Origin: Caballeronia humi | GTDB taxonomy: Bacteria; Pseudomonadota; Gammaproteobacteria; Burkholderiales; Burkholderiaceae | DNA: 59,418 nucleotides | Assembly: GCF_001544475.1 (NCBI RefSeq) | Contig: NZ_FCNW02000037.1 | Span: 1 to 59,418, forward strand | Direction: 5' to 3' | Part shown: positions 41,662-49,449 of the stretch, piece by piece | How positions within the stretch are numbered: the stretch's first letter is position 1 | Layout of the letters: each line of letters opens with the position of its first letter | The notes under the pieces: generated by a model | What the model saw: the letters and a program-made list of their open reading frames with translations, nothing else | Database searches by the model: none | What the model was told of the DNA's origin: nothing | Position numbers and translations under genes: made by a program

Positions 41662-42872
41662 GGCTGCCCTTCCTCTTGCTGCACGCGTTGCAGGGGTAAC
41701 GTCACCGTGAGCGCAAAGCCTTCGCCTTCGGCCGTGCGCATCGACACCGAGCCGCCCAGCATGCGCGCTCGCTCGCGCATGCCGATCAGGCCGAACGACT
41801 TGCCGCTGCCGCGCGGGCCGTGCGGCGCGGGACTGCCGCGTCCGTCGTCGGTGACGGTGAGGACGCAATCTCGCTGGTCGATACGCATGTCGAGCGTGAC
41901 GCGCGTTGCATCCGCGTGGCGGGCGACGTTGGTCAGCGCTTCCTGCACGATGCGAAACATCGCGGTCGCGGCGGGCGGTGTGAACAGGATATCGACCGCG
42001 TCGATGCGGCGTTCGACGTCGACACCATAGCGGTTCGTGAAGTCGTCGGCGAGCCAGTCGATGGCGGGCAAGAGCCCCAGGTCATCGAGCATGATGGGGC
42101 GCTGATCGGCTGCGATCCTGCGTACCGAGGCGACCGTGCTGTCCACCAGCCGGCGCATGTCGCGCAACTGCCCGACGATCTCGGATACCGGGCGCGTCTT
42201 CTCACCGAGCGCCGCTTCGACCGACGACAGGTCCATTTTCAGCGCGGTCAATTGCTGGCCGAGATCGTCGTGCAACTCCCGCGCGATGCGGGTCTTTTCT
42301 TCTTCGCGCACGTTCTGCAGATTCGCCGACAACTCGCGCAGTTCCTCGCGCGAGCGCCTGAGCGCTTCGTCGGCTTTGACGCGCCCGGTGACGTCTCGCA
42401 GCATGACGGTGTAGAGCTTGCCGCTCCCGTCGTCGATCTGCGAGATCGACGCTTCGATCGGAAACTCCTCGCCATCGGCGCGCAGGCCGAACAGCACGAG
42501 CTGCCGCCCCATCTGGCGGTCCGAGACGCCCGTGATGCCGAATTGCGCAACGTGCCGGGCGTGCGCTTCGCGAAAGCGTTCGGGGATGAAGCGGGAAAGC
42601 GGCGCGCCGAGCGCGTCCTCCGTCGCACAGCGAAACAGCTTTTCGGCGGTCGGATTGAAGATGACGATGCGCTGCGCTTCGTCGATCGTGATGATCGCTT
42701 CCATCGACGAGCGCACGATCGCCTGCATGCGCGCCTCGTTGAGCGTGGATTGCGCACGCGTCTCCCCGCTGCGCTGCCGGGCGAATGCCAAGACGGCGCC
42801 GCCTGCCAGCAGCGCGACAAGCCCGCTCGATAGCAGCGCGGCGCATGAACGCTGTTTGCCGTGAACGCCCAT
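41658..42872 (-). CDS. PAS-domain sensor histidine kinase (NarX/DesK-type)
   Basis: A 404-residue kinase. One hydrophobic segment at residues 11-30 may anchor it to the membrane. A PAS domain spans about 45-165 (ITIDEAQRIVIFNPTAEKLF to a PAC-like MLRDVTGRVKADEAL). The HisKA_3 dimerisation helix has the phospho-acceptor His201 in RIARELHDDLGQQLTALKMD. The ATPase domain has IVQEALTNVARHA as N box and VTDDGRGSP and GLIGMRERARMLGG as G boxes. The PAS domain lacks an obvious haem or flavin motif that I can place, so the signal (redox, oxygen or other) is unknown. Coupled to the NarL-type gene by a four-base overlap. Confidence 0.93.
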   Translation of the reverse strand: MGVHGKQRSCAALLSSGLVALLAGGAVLAFARQRSGETRAQSTLNEARMQAIVRSSMEAIITIDEAQRIVIFNPTAEKLFRCATEDALGAPLSRFIPERFREAHARHVAQFGITGVSDRQMGRQLVLFGLRADGEEFPIEASISQIDDGSGKLYTVMLRDVTGRVKADEALRRSREELRELSANLQNVREEEKTRIARELHDDLGQQLTALKMDLSSVEAALGEKTRPVSEIVGQLRDMRRLVDSTVASVRRIAADQRPIMLDDLGLLPAIDWLADDFTNRYGVDVERRIDAVDILFTPPAATAMFRIVQEALTNVARHADATRVTLDMRIDQRDCVLTVTDDGRGSPAPHGPRGSGKSFGLIGMRERARMLGGSVSMRTAEGEGFALTVTLPLQRVQQEEGQP

Positions 42873-42958
42873 GAAAGCCTCTTTGGTTTCGTCGCGTGCC
42901 GCACACTGGACGCATGCCGTCGATTCTCGCCGATTGCCGCTTTTCGTACCAGTGCCGT

Positions 42959-44125
42959 TCAGAGCAGATGAGGGCGCTCACAAGCTTCGGTGAGCATGCG
43001 GGCACGCTGGTCGAAGACGCGGCAAACATCGTCGCATACAAGCCGTCCTTGCGGCGTGAGGGCGAGATGTGCCGCATCGATTGAAAGGGCGCCCATGTCT
43101 TCGAAATCGCGCAGCGCGTTCCATTCGGCGCGGAAATAGCGGCGGAAGTCGATACCGCAGGCGGCCTCGACCATCGCGATATCGATGGAGAAATCGGCGG
43201 AAAGGCTTGCCATCACGAGACCGCGCACGATGTCGTCGTGCGTCAGCAGCAAGCCGCGTTCGATGGGCAGCGCTCCCTGTTCGAGCGCGGCGAGATACGC
43301 GCCCGGCGCACGGTGATTTTGATAAGAAAGCGGCCCGACCCGGCCGATCGAGCGCTGGCCCAGCGCGATCACGGAACCTGTCGAGGGCGGTTTCAAGGGC
43401 TCTGTACGCCGGCTACCTGCACTTTGACCTGAACGCGATGCAAACACGTTTCGCGCAACGCAGGAACGACCGGCGCCGATGAGCCGCTGCGCTACGTGGC
43501 CCATGTATGCAGATGGAAGCACGATACGATCGGGCGCCGCGGCAATCAGGCGTTCGATCAGGCTCTCGACTTCGCGTTGAAGGCCGGGCGTGACAGACAC
43601 CACGGCTTCGATTCGCCTGAATTCGAGCCGCCGGGCTGTCGTGATGGTGGATACGGCCTCTTTGCCGTCTCCAAGGGACACGACGCGCAAGGTGGTCGTG
43701 CCGAGCGCATGCAACGTGGCGAGCGACGCATCGGCGGCGCCGGTAGGATCGATGACGGCCACGCGATTCGCGTTGGCCGTGAGCCTGAAATGCCGTTCGA
43801 CGGCATCGCGAAGCCCGGCGAGCGCAGCGGGCGAACGCGACGTCACACCGCATGACCATTTCATTTCGAGCACGTCAGCGGGCTCTTTGCGCGCCGCATG
43901 ATAGAGCGCCATCTCTGCTTCGAGCCGCAACAGGCACACGCACGAGTCACCGCAATCCCGGCGTTCGCAGGCGGGGTCAGGCAGGGCGACATCGAGCGTG
44001 ACGGGCTGCCACCAGCCGGGCGCTGCGTGGCGTTCCAGCCATGCGCGAACGACGCTGGCCCCGAACGCTTCGACGAACCAGTCGGCCCCAGGATAGATCC
44101 AGCGAGGCGTCTCTGTGGGATGCAT
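42959..44125 (-). CDS. HemN-like protein with altered radical-SAM cysteine motif
   Basis: This 388-residue protein follows HemN (oxygen-independent coproporphyrinogen III dehydrogenase) over its C-terminal half: QRSIGRVGPLSYQNHRAPGA, LLLTHDDIVRGLVMASLSAD and LTPQGRLVCDDVCRVFDQ. The N-terminal half departs from it. Where HemN has C-x3-C-x2-C-x-C for the [4Fe-4S]/SAM centre, this protein has Cys53-x4-Cys58-x3-Cys62-x-Cys64, and the following GGGTP SAM-binding motif is missing. It probably no longer performs radical-SAM chemistry and may be a haem carrier or regulatory paralogue, like HemN-like HemW proteins. It lies inside the low-oxygen locus. Confidence 0.75.
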   Translation of the reverse strand: MHPTETPRWIYPGADWFVEAFGASVVRAWLERHAAPGWWQPVTLDVALPDPACERRDCGDSCVCLLRLEAEMALYHAARKEPADVLEMKWSCGVTSRSPAALAGLRDAVERHFRLTANANRVAVIDPTGAADASLATLHALGTTTLRVVSLGDGKEAVSTITTARRLEFRRIEAVVSVTPGLQREVESLIERLIAAAPDRIVLPSAYMGHVAQRLIGAGRSCVARNVFASRSGQSAGSRRTEPLKPPSTGSVIALGQRSIGRVGPLSYQNHRAPGAYLAALEQGALPIERGLLLTHDDIVRGLVMASLSADFSIDIAMVEAACGIDFRRYFRAEWNALRDFEDMGALSIDAAHLALTPQGRLVCDDVCRVFDQRARMLTEACERPHLL

Positions 44126-44183
44126 GGCGCCCCGATGCGATCGTTGTCGAACTCTGCCGGAGCCAGAAGGCAGCGCGCCGCGC

Positions 44184-45011
44184 TCAGCGGGACATCAGCA
44201 CCGGCAGCGTGGCCGATTCGAGCATTGTGCGTGTGACGCCGCCCAGCACGCGCTCGACGCCGCGCGAGTGCGCATAAGCGCCCATCACGAGCAGGTCGGC
44301 GCGCACGTCGTTTGCCTTCGCGAGCAGCGTCGCGCCTGCGCCAAGGCCCGCGCTGCGTTGCATCGAAGAGAAGCTCGCGCGCACCCCGTGTAGTTCGAGG
44401 TACGCGGAAACTTCGATGCCGGCGGGCGCTTCGTCGTCGCGATGACGCTCGACGCTCACGACCTCGACGAAGCGCGCTCGCTGGAGGACCGGTAGCGCAT
44501 CGGCGAGGGCGCGTGCCGCTTCGCGGCTGTCGTCCCACGCGATGAGCACGTTCTCGCCGAAGGTCTTGATCGGCTCCGAGCGCGGCACGATCACCACCGG
44601 CCGGCCGCTCGCCATCACGACGTCCTCGACGAAATGTCTCGCTACGAAGGCGGCGGGATCGTCGGGGTCATTCTGGCCGAGCACCAGGACGTCGGCATGG
44701 CGCGCGTGCAGGATCGCGGTGTCGAGTGCGGCGCCAACGGGCGCTCGCCATTCCGCGCTGCCGCCCGCGCGCCGCGCCACCGCCTCGAACGCTTCCTGCG
44801 CGCGCTCGCGCCAGGCGGCGTGCTGCTTCGCGTTCGTCGCGAGATGGAGGCTCTCGTTCGGATTGAAAAGCGGCCGGAGCAAGTCCTGGCACACGATATA
44901 GAGGCCGATCACATGCGCATCGAAGCGGCGCGCGAGATCGAAGGCGAACTCGACGCGCACATCGCTGCGGCGACCGTCGTCGATGTGGACCAGTACGGTT
45001 TTCCAGTTCAT
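44184..45011 (-). CDS. Tandem-domain universal stress protein
   Basis: A 275-residue protein with two UspA folds. The first begins MNWKTVLVHIDDGRRSDVRV, and the second begins at NVLIAWDDSREAARALADAL, ending in LLVMGAYAHSRGVERVLGGV with the GxxGxxxxxxxxG(S/T)-like nucleotide pattern. Such proteins bind ATP or stay nucleotide-free and support survival under oxygen limitation. The ATG at 45011 overlaps the stop of the upstream usp gene by four bases, so the two are coupled. A long open stretch upstream lies within the neighbour and is rejected as coding. Confidence 0.92.
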   Translation of the reverse strand: MNWKTVLVHIDDGRRSDVRVEFAFDLARRFDAHVIGLYIVCQDLLRPLFNPNESLHLATNAKQHAAWRERAQEAFEAVARRAGGSAEWRAPVGAALDTAILHARHADVLVLGQNDPDDPAAFVARHFVEDVVMASGRPVVIVPRSEPIKTFGENVLIAWDDSREAARALADALPVLQRARFVEVVSVERHRDDEAPAGIEVSAYLELHGVRASFSSMQRSAGLGAGATLLAKANDVRADLLVMGAYAHSRGVERVLGGVTRTMLESATLPVLMSR

Positions 45012-45514
45012 GACGGCTCCTTTTGCGCGTCCGACTCGTCCTGCGTATCCCCGGCGCGCGTTTCGGCCGTGCGTGCCGGGACTAGCAAGACCGGGCAGCG
45101 CGCGAGGCGAAGGAAGTGTTCTGCCACGCTGCCGAGCACGAGCCGCCGCCAGCCGCGCCGTCCGTGCGTGCCCAGCACGACGAGATCCGCGTGATATTCC
45201 TCCGCGCTTTTGAGAATACGGTGCGCGATATCGTCGCCCGTCAGTTCGACTTCGACCACGCGCGGCGCGCCTGGCACGCCTGCCTGCTTCAGGCACGCAT
45301 TTGCTTCGGCTGCGACTGCGGCGCCTTCCTTCACAAACGCGCTGCGGATATCGACATAGAAGGCGGCGCTCGCGTCGCCGACAATGGGCGGATTGTCGAT
45401 CACGAAGAGCGGCTGCACTTCGGAACCGTGCGCGCGTGCGATTTTCAGCGCCTCGTCGAGCGCATGGCTCGCGATAGCGCTGCCATCGATGGGTACAAGG
45501 ATTCGGCTATACAT
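45008..45514 (-). CDS. Single-domain universal stress protein
   Basis: A 168-residue UspA-type protein. ILVPIDGSAIASHALDEAL is strand 1 and helix 1, and LVVLGTHGRRGWRRLVLGSV carries the full ATP-binding motif G-x2-G-x9-G-S. This marks it as an ATP-binding class Usp, unlike the tandem neighbours whose motifs are looser. A charged tail (ETRAGDTQDESDAQK) follows the fold. It is coupled to the tandem usp downstream. Confidence 0.93.
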   Translation of the reverse strand: MYSRILVPIDGSAIASHALDEALKIARAHGSEVQPLFVIDNPPIVGDASAAFYVDIRSAFVKEGAAVAAEANACLKQAGVPGAPRVVEVELTGDDIAHRILKSAEEYHADLVVLGTHGRRGWRRLVLGSVAEHFLRLARCPVLLVPARTAETRAGDTQDESDAQKEPS

Positions 45515-45547
45515 GGATGACCTCGCTGGTCCGCAGACAAGACGCGT

Positions 45548-46387
45548 TCAGTGCGACATCAAAACGGGCACCGTCATTGAGGCAAGGATGGTACGGGTCG
45601 CTCCGCCCAGCACGAGTTCCTGCCAGCGCGCGTGGCCGTAGCCACCCATGACGATCAGATCCGCGCTCATGTCGGCCGCCTTCGACAGCATTTGCTCGCC
45701 CGGTGAAAGCCCAGACGACTCCTCCATCGCGCAGACCTCGACCTTCACGCCGTGACGCGCGATGCTCGTCGCAATCTCCGCACCGGGAATGCGCGCGTCC
45801 GGAGCGTCGCCGCTCGTTGAATCGATGGAGACGAGGGTGACGTGCTTTGACTTCTTGAGGAGCGGCAGCGCATCGTGCACGGCGCGGGTGGCTTCGCGGC
45901 TGCCATCCCAGGCGACCATTACGCGCTCGCCCACCGTTGCAAAGAAGCCCGCGTAAGGCACGAGCAAAACGGGCCGGCCGGCGGACATCACGAGCGTCTC
46001 GGGGAAGTGATTGCCGACGTACGACTCGGGGTCGTTCGGATCGTCCTGTCCCGCGATGATCAGATCCGCGCAGCGGCCTTTGCGCGGCACGGCGAGATTC
46101 GCGTGACCCTGCGCCTCGACCCATTCGCCCTTGATGCAGGCACGAGCCACTTCCGCATGGAAGAGCCGTTCGATGGCGCCACGCCGCTCGCGGCGGGACG
46201 CTTCGTGCCGTTCGAACCAGGCGGCCGAACCCGCCATCACGTAGAACGAGCGCGCCTCGGGCGTGAAGACGGCGTAGAGCGCGGTCAGATGCGCGTCGAA
46301 CCGCTTCGCGAGGAGCAACGCGAGTTCCATGCGTGCATGAGAGCGTTCGCTTGCATCCAGGTGGACAACGATACTTTTGAAACTCAT
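45548..46387 (-). CDS. Tandem-domain universal stress protein
   Basis: The 279-residue protein has two UspA domains, starting MSFKSIVVHLDASERSHARM and RVMVAWDGSREATRAVHDAL. It ends LIVMGGYGHARWQELVLGGA, then TRTILASMTVPVLMSH. It closely resembles the other tandem Usp at 44184-45011, so one is probably a duplicate of the other. It is the first gene of the minus-strand usp run. Its promoter lies in the intergenic region with two FNR-like boxes, shared with the divergent BON-domain gene. The ATG at 46387 follows CGGAGACGTGCG. Confidence 0.93.
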   Translation of the reverse strand: MSFKSIVVHLDASERSHARMELALLLAKRFDAHLTALYAVFTPEARSFYVMAGSAAWFERHEASRRERRGAIERLFHAEVARACIKGEWVEAQGHANLAVPRKGRCADLIIAGQDDPNDPESYVGNHFPETLVMSAGRPVLLVPYAGFFATVGERVMVAWDGSREATRAVHDALPLLKKSKHVTLVSIDSTSGDAPDARIPGAEIATSIARHGVKVEVCAMEESSGLSPGEQMLSKAADMSADLIVMGGYGHARWQELVLGGATRTILASMTVPVLMSH

Positions 46388-46470
46388 CGCACGTCTCCGG
46401 TAGGTGGGACAGGAGTGCGGACATCGGCACTCGGACTGCATCGACTTTACGGGCGCGCCGCGCCGCGCAA

Positions 46471-46484
46471 TTGATTCAGGTCAA
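46471..46484. promoter_or_regulatory. FNR-box-like site 1
   Basis: TTGATTCAGGTCAA matches the FNR/ANR consensus TTGAT-N4-ATCAA at nine of ten fixed positions. It lies 84-97 bases upstream of the minus-strand usp start. The FNR-type regulator encoded 6 kb away has the matching recognition helix. Confidence 0.7.
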
Positions 46485-46519
46485 GTGGGTGCTGTTGGCT
46501 TGCTTGAGGGCGCGGGCGC

Positions 46520-46533
46520 TTGATGCAGGTCAA
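46520..46533. promoter_or_regulatory. FNR-box-like site 2
   Basis: TTGATGCAGGTCAA is a second site with the same single mismatch, centred 49 bases from the first. It lies 69-82 bases upstream of the BON-domain gene start. Two boxes in a divergent promoter suggest that each direction has its own activator site. Confidence 0.7.
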
Positions 46534-46601
46534 TTGGCGGCACGGGTGCCGAGTCAAGATGACGTCAACTGAAGGTTGGTCGTGAGAACCGGAGGCAGTC
46601 A

Positions 46602-47258
46602 ATGAAAACCGATATGAAACTCAAGCAGGACGTAGAAGACGAACTCGACTGGACACCGGACGTCGAGTCGGCTCATATCGGCGTTGAGGTTTGCGACGGC
46701 GTCGTCACGCTCTCCGGTCATCCAGCGAGTTTCTCGGAGAAGCTTGCCGCGGCGGCTGCGGCTCGGCGTGTCCTTGGCGTCAGGGCCGTCGTCATCGATA
46801 TGGAAGTGCGTCTGCCAAACGCCGAAGTGCGCGACGACGAGGAGATCGTCCACGCGGCGCAATCGGTCCTGCACTGGACCGTCGGATTGCGCGCTGACGC
46901 AGTGACGCTCCAGGTCGAAAAAGGCAAGGTCACGCTGCGCGGGGAGGTGGACTCAGCCTTCCAGCGCGATATGGCGTCGCGTCATATCGCTCACATGCGG
47001 GGCGTGATCGCGGTAGACAACCTGATTCGCGTGCGGCCGGGCTTCGCCCTGGGCGATATCGGCGAAAAGATCGCTCGCGCCCTTGTGCGGCACGCCGAGC
47101 GCGAGGCGCATCACATCGCCGTCGATGTATCCGGCGGCACTGTCACGCTTTCGGGGACGGTCGGCACTTGCGCCGAACGCGATGCAGCGCGCGGGGCCGC
47201 ATGGTCCACGCGTGGCGTGCACGCGGTAATCGATAACCTCGAAGTCGAGGCCCGGTGA
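46602..47258 (+). CDS. Triple BON-domain protein
   Basis: This 218-residue protein has three BON domains: about 1-70 (SAHIGVEVCDGVVTLSGHPA), 75-145 (DAVTLQVEKGKVTLRGEVDS) and 148-218 (HHIAVDVSGGTVTLSGTVGT). Each has the VxGxVTLxG core. OsmY- and Kbp-like BON proteins bind phospholipid or potassium. No signal peptide is seen, so it should be cytoplasmic, as are Kbp-like relatives. The ATG follows CCGGAGGCAGTCA. It shares the FNR-box region with the divergent usp and overlaps the next small gene if the latter starts with GTG. Confidence 0.93.
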   Translation: MKTDMKLKQDVEDELDWTPDVESAHIGVEVCDGVVTLSGHPASFSEKLAAAAAARRVLGVRAVVIDMEVRLPNAEVRDDEEIVHAAQSVLHWTVGLRADAVTLQVEKGKVTLRGEVDSAFQRDMASRHIAHMRGVIAVDNLIRVRPGFALGDIGEKIARALVRHAEREAHHIAVDVSGGTVTLSGTVGTCAERDAARGAAWSTRGVHAVIDNLEVEAR

Positions 47259-47263
47259 CCGCC

Positions 47264-47512
47264 ATGACGCTGAAGGGTGCAATCGACTGCGCGCAATGGA
47301 GCGTGCACGCCGACACGCTCGAAGTGCCGGACGGATACGCGTGCGAAGTGCGAGTCGAACATGGAGATGCGTCCGGTGCGAGCTTCGAACATCGCTTCAG
47401 GGAATGCGGGCCCTTCGACGACGAACGCGACGCCATCCTGGCCGGTTTGCGCGAAGGCATGGTGTGGATCGGACTGAAGGTCACGAGGACGATCGGCATG
47501 CAGTCTGGATAG
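47264..47512 (+). CDS. Small conserved-looking protein of unknown function
   Basis: The frame gives 82 residues from the ATG, or 85 from a GTG at 47255 that overlaps the BON stop by four bases. It opens MTLKGAIDCAQWSVHADTLE and contains FRECGPFDDERDAILAGLRE. It has no membrane segment or recognised motif. It shows normal codon use and sits between stress genes in the same direction, so it is probably a real member of the locus. I cannot assign a family. Confidence 0.65.
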   Translation: MTLKGAIDCAQWSVHADTLEVPDGYACEVRVEHGDASGASFEHRFRECGPFDDERDAILAGLREGMVWIGLKVTRTIGMQSG

Positions 47513-47596
47513 CGTGTGCGGCGGCGAGCGCATTGGAGCGTCTCGGATTCTCAGGTCCTCGCGCCTCGTAGCGACGGGCAGTCAAGGGAGTACCCC

Positions 47597-48586
47597 ATGA
47601 ACAACTCGGCAGGAGACGCTTCGCCGCGTGGCTTCGCCCGCATTCTGCTGTGCGTCGACGGCTCGTTTGCCGCCGCGCACGCCGCTGCCTTCGCCCGTCG
47701 GCTGGCGGGAAGCGGGACGACAGTGCGCATCGCGGGCGTCGTCGAGAATCCGCGCAACCTCGTACCGCTCGGGCCACTCGCGGGTTTCGACCAGAGCGCT
47801 GCGCATGTCGAGTTGCTGGAGGATACCGAAGTCGCCCTTGCGACCGCGCGGGAAGCGTTCGCCGGCTCGCCGGCCACCGTTGACACGCAGTTGATCGACC
47901 TCGTGAAGCTGGGTGGCGATGTGCCGCATGCGATCGTCGCAGCCGCTGCTGACTGGCATGCCGATTTGCTGGTGCTCGGCGCGCGCCAGCATCATGGACT
48001 GTTGCGCTGGGTCGAAGGCGTGGTCGGGGAGCCGGTGCGACGGTTGGCGCGCTGTCCGATGATCGTCGTGCCAGCGCAGACGGACGTCCCCGGAAATGGC
48101 CCGCCTATGCGGCTTCTGTTCGCAGTCGACGGCAGCCGGACATCGGGGGACGCGCTGCTTGCCGGCGCGCGGCTTGCCCCGGCGGGAGCGGCCATCCGCG
48201 TAATCAGCGTGATAGACCGGGCCGTGCGCTATGGCGACTTCGTACCCGTCACGCTCTTCGAAGAGGCGATCGTCGAGGAAGGCCGCACCAGGCTGCAAAG
48301 GGCGGAGGCCTTGCTTGCACATCTGCCGGACGTCGCGCAAGTGTCGATGGAAACCGCCTTGATCGAGACGTGCCCCGACCAGGATGACATCGCACACGCA
48401 ATCGCGCGCGAGGCCGAAGGCTGGCGCGCCGATCTGCTCGTGCTCGGCACTCACGGACGGCGCGGCCCTGCGCGTTGGCTGCTCGGCAGCGTTGCAAGCC
48501 GTGTGGCGCGCATCACGAAGACACCGCTCATGCTCGTGCTCGTGCGCGGCAGCGAGCGTCAGCTTCGGGATATCGACGGAGAATGA
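47597..48586 (+). CDS. Tandem-domain universal stress protein
   Basis: A 329-residue double Usp. The first domain begins at ILLCVDGSFAAAHAAAFARR and the second at RLLFAVDGSRTSGDALLAGA. The second ends LLVLGTHGRRGPARWLLGSV, the full ATP-binding motif. The first has LLVLGARQHHGLLRWVEGVV, which lacks the second glycine, so only one domain probably binds ATP. AGGGAG lies eight bases before the ATG at 47597. It ends just before the next usp gene, whose ribosome site lies inside its last codons. Confidence 0.92.
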   Translation: MNNSAGDASPRGFARILLCVDGSFAAAHAAAFARRLAGSGTTVRIAGVVENPRNLVPLGPLAGFDQSAAHVELLEDTEVALATAREAFAGSPATVDTQLIDLVKLGGDVPHAIVAAAADWHADLLVLGARQHHGLLRWVEGVVGEPVRRLARCPMIVVPAQTDVPGNGPPMRLLFAVDGSRTSGDALLAGARLAPAGAAIRVISVIDRAVRYGDFVPVTLFEEAIVEEGRTRLQRAEALLAHLPDVAQVSMETALIETCPDQDDIAHAIAREAEGWRADLLVLGTHGRRGPARWLLGSVASRVARITKTPLMLVLVRGSERQLRDIDGE

Positions 48587-48588
48587 CC

Positions 48589-49152
48589 ATGTACCGCAAA
48601 ATTCTGGTGGCTTTCGATGGCAGCGAGGCGTCCGAGCGGGCTGTAACGGAAGCGATCGGCTTGGCCGCGAACTCGCAGGCGCGCGTCTGGGTGACGTTCG
48701 TGCTCGATAAATCCAAGGCCTATTCGTATCCCGTGACCCATCGCGACGAACTGATCAAGGCGGGCGCGCGCATGCTCGACGGTGCGCGGACGAGGTCATT
48801 GCAGGCGGGCGTGCCGTGCCATACAAAATTGGTGGAGACCGACAACATCCATGAAACGATAGCGGTTCGTTTGGAACGATGCGCGCAACTTCTTGAAGTC
48901 GATCTTGTGGTAATGGGAACGTCGGGGCGCAGCGGATGGCGACGGATGGCGTTCGGCAGCGTCGCCGAAGAGTTTGTGCGGATCGCACGTTGGCCCGTAC
49001 TTCTGATTCGTGCCGATCCGCAAGCGGGCGGGAGTGGCGTGTCGGCGTTCCAATCCACTCCTGCTGAAGGCGCGACCGAGCTTGCGCATCAAGACCCCTT
49101 CCGCGCGGGTATCCGTTGCGATGAGTTGCATCATCGGCACTGCTCTCGGTAG
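48589..49152 (+). CDS. Single-domain universal stress protein
   Basis: The 187-residue protein starts MYRKILVAFDGSEASERAVT and carries LVVMGTSGRSGWRRMAFGSV, the ATP-binding G-x2-G-x9-G-S motif. A C-terminal extension of about 45 residues with no clear fold ends in DELHHRHCSR, a histidine-rich tail. The ATG at 48589 is chosen because GGAG lies seven bases upstream. An ATG two codons earlier overlaps the previous stop but lacks spacing. It is the last usp of the plus-strand set. Confidence 0.92.
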   Translation: MYRKILVAFDGSEASERAVTEAIGLAANSQARVWVTFVLDKSKAYSYPVTHRDELIKAGARMLDGARTRSLQAGVPCHTKLVETDNIHETIAVRLERCAQLLEVDLVVMGTSGRSGWRRMAFGSVAEEFVRIARWPVLLIRADPQAGGSGVSAFQSTPAEGATELAHQDPFRAGIRCDELHHRHCSR

Positions 49153-49167
49153 AAGGATGCCGATCCA

Positions 49168-49419
49168 GTGACTTCATCGGATATGCAACAATTCGTGCGC
49201 CCGGTCACGCGGCAAGCCGAAACGCAACCATCGACGGGCGAGCACTGCGGGGTGGAAATAGGCACCACAGCCGTCGTCATGGCGAAAGAAGAATATCCCG
49301 CCCGCGCGCGTCGTCAGGCAGAGCCTATGATGGCTGCCGTGCTTGAACTCGCGATGAAGCAATGGAAGCTGAGTTCGATCCCGGCAAAGGCACGCGCGCC
49401 CGTTGCGCTTGATGGCTGA
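49168..49419 (+). CDS. Possible 83-residue protein of unknown function
   Basis: A GTG-initiated frame 15 bases after the last usp encodes MTSSDMQQFVRPVTRQAETQ and continues to a helical AVLELAMKQWKLSSIP and a stop. It has AGAAGGA upstream at somewhat long spacing. There is no known domain. It is convergent with the LacI gene. It may be a small locus protein or chance. Confidence 0.35.
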   Translation: MTSSDMQQFVRPVTRQAETQPSTGEHCGVEIGTTAVVMAKEEYPARARRQAEPMMAAVLELAMKQWKLSSIPAKARAPVALDG

Positions 49420-49449
49420 CGCCAAGAAGACCGGCTGCCGGTCAATTGG

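Noticed and set aside
41820..42833. 337-codon plus-strand open frame
   Set aside because: It is antisense to the histidine kinase gene and has a composition typical of shadow frames.
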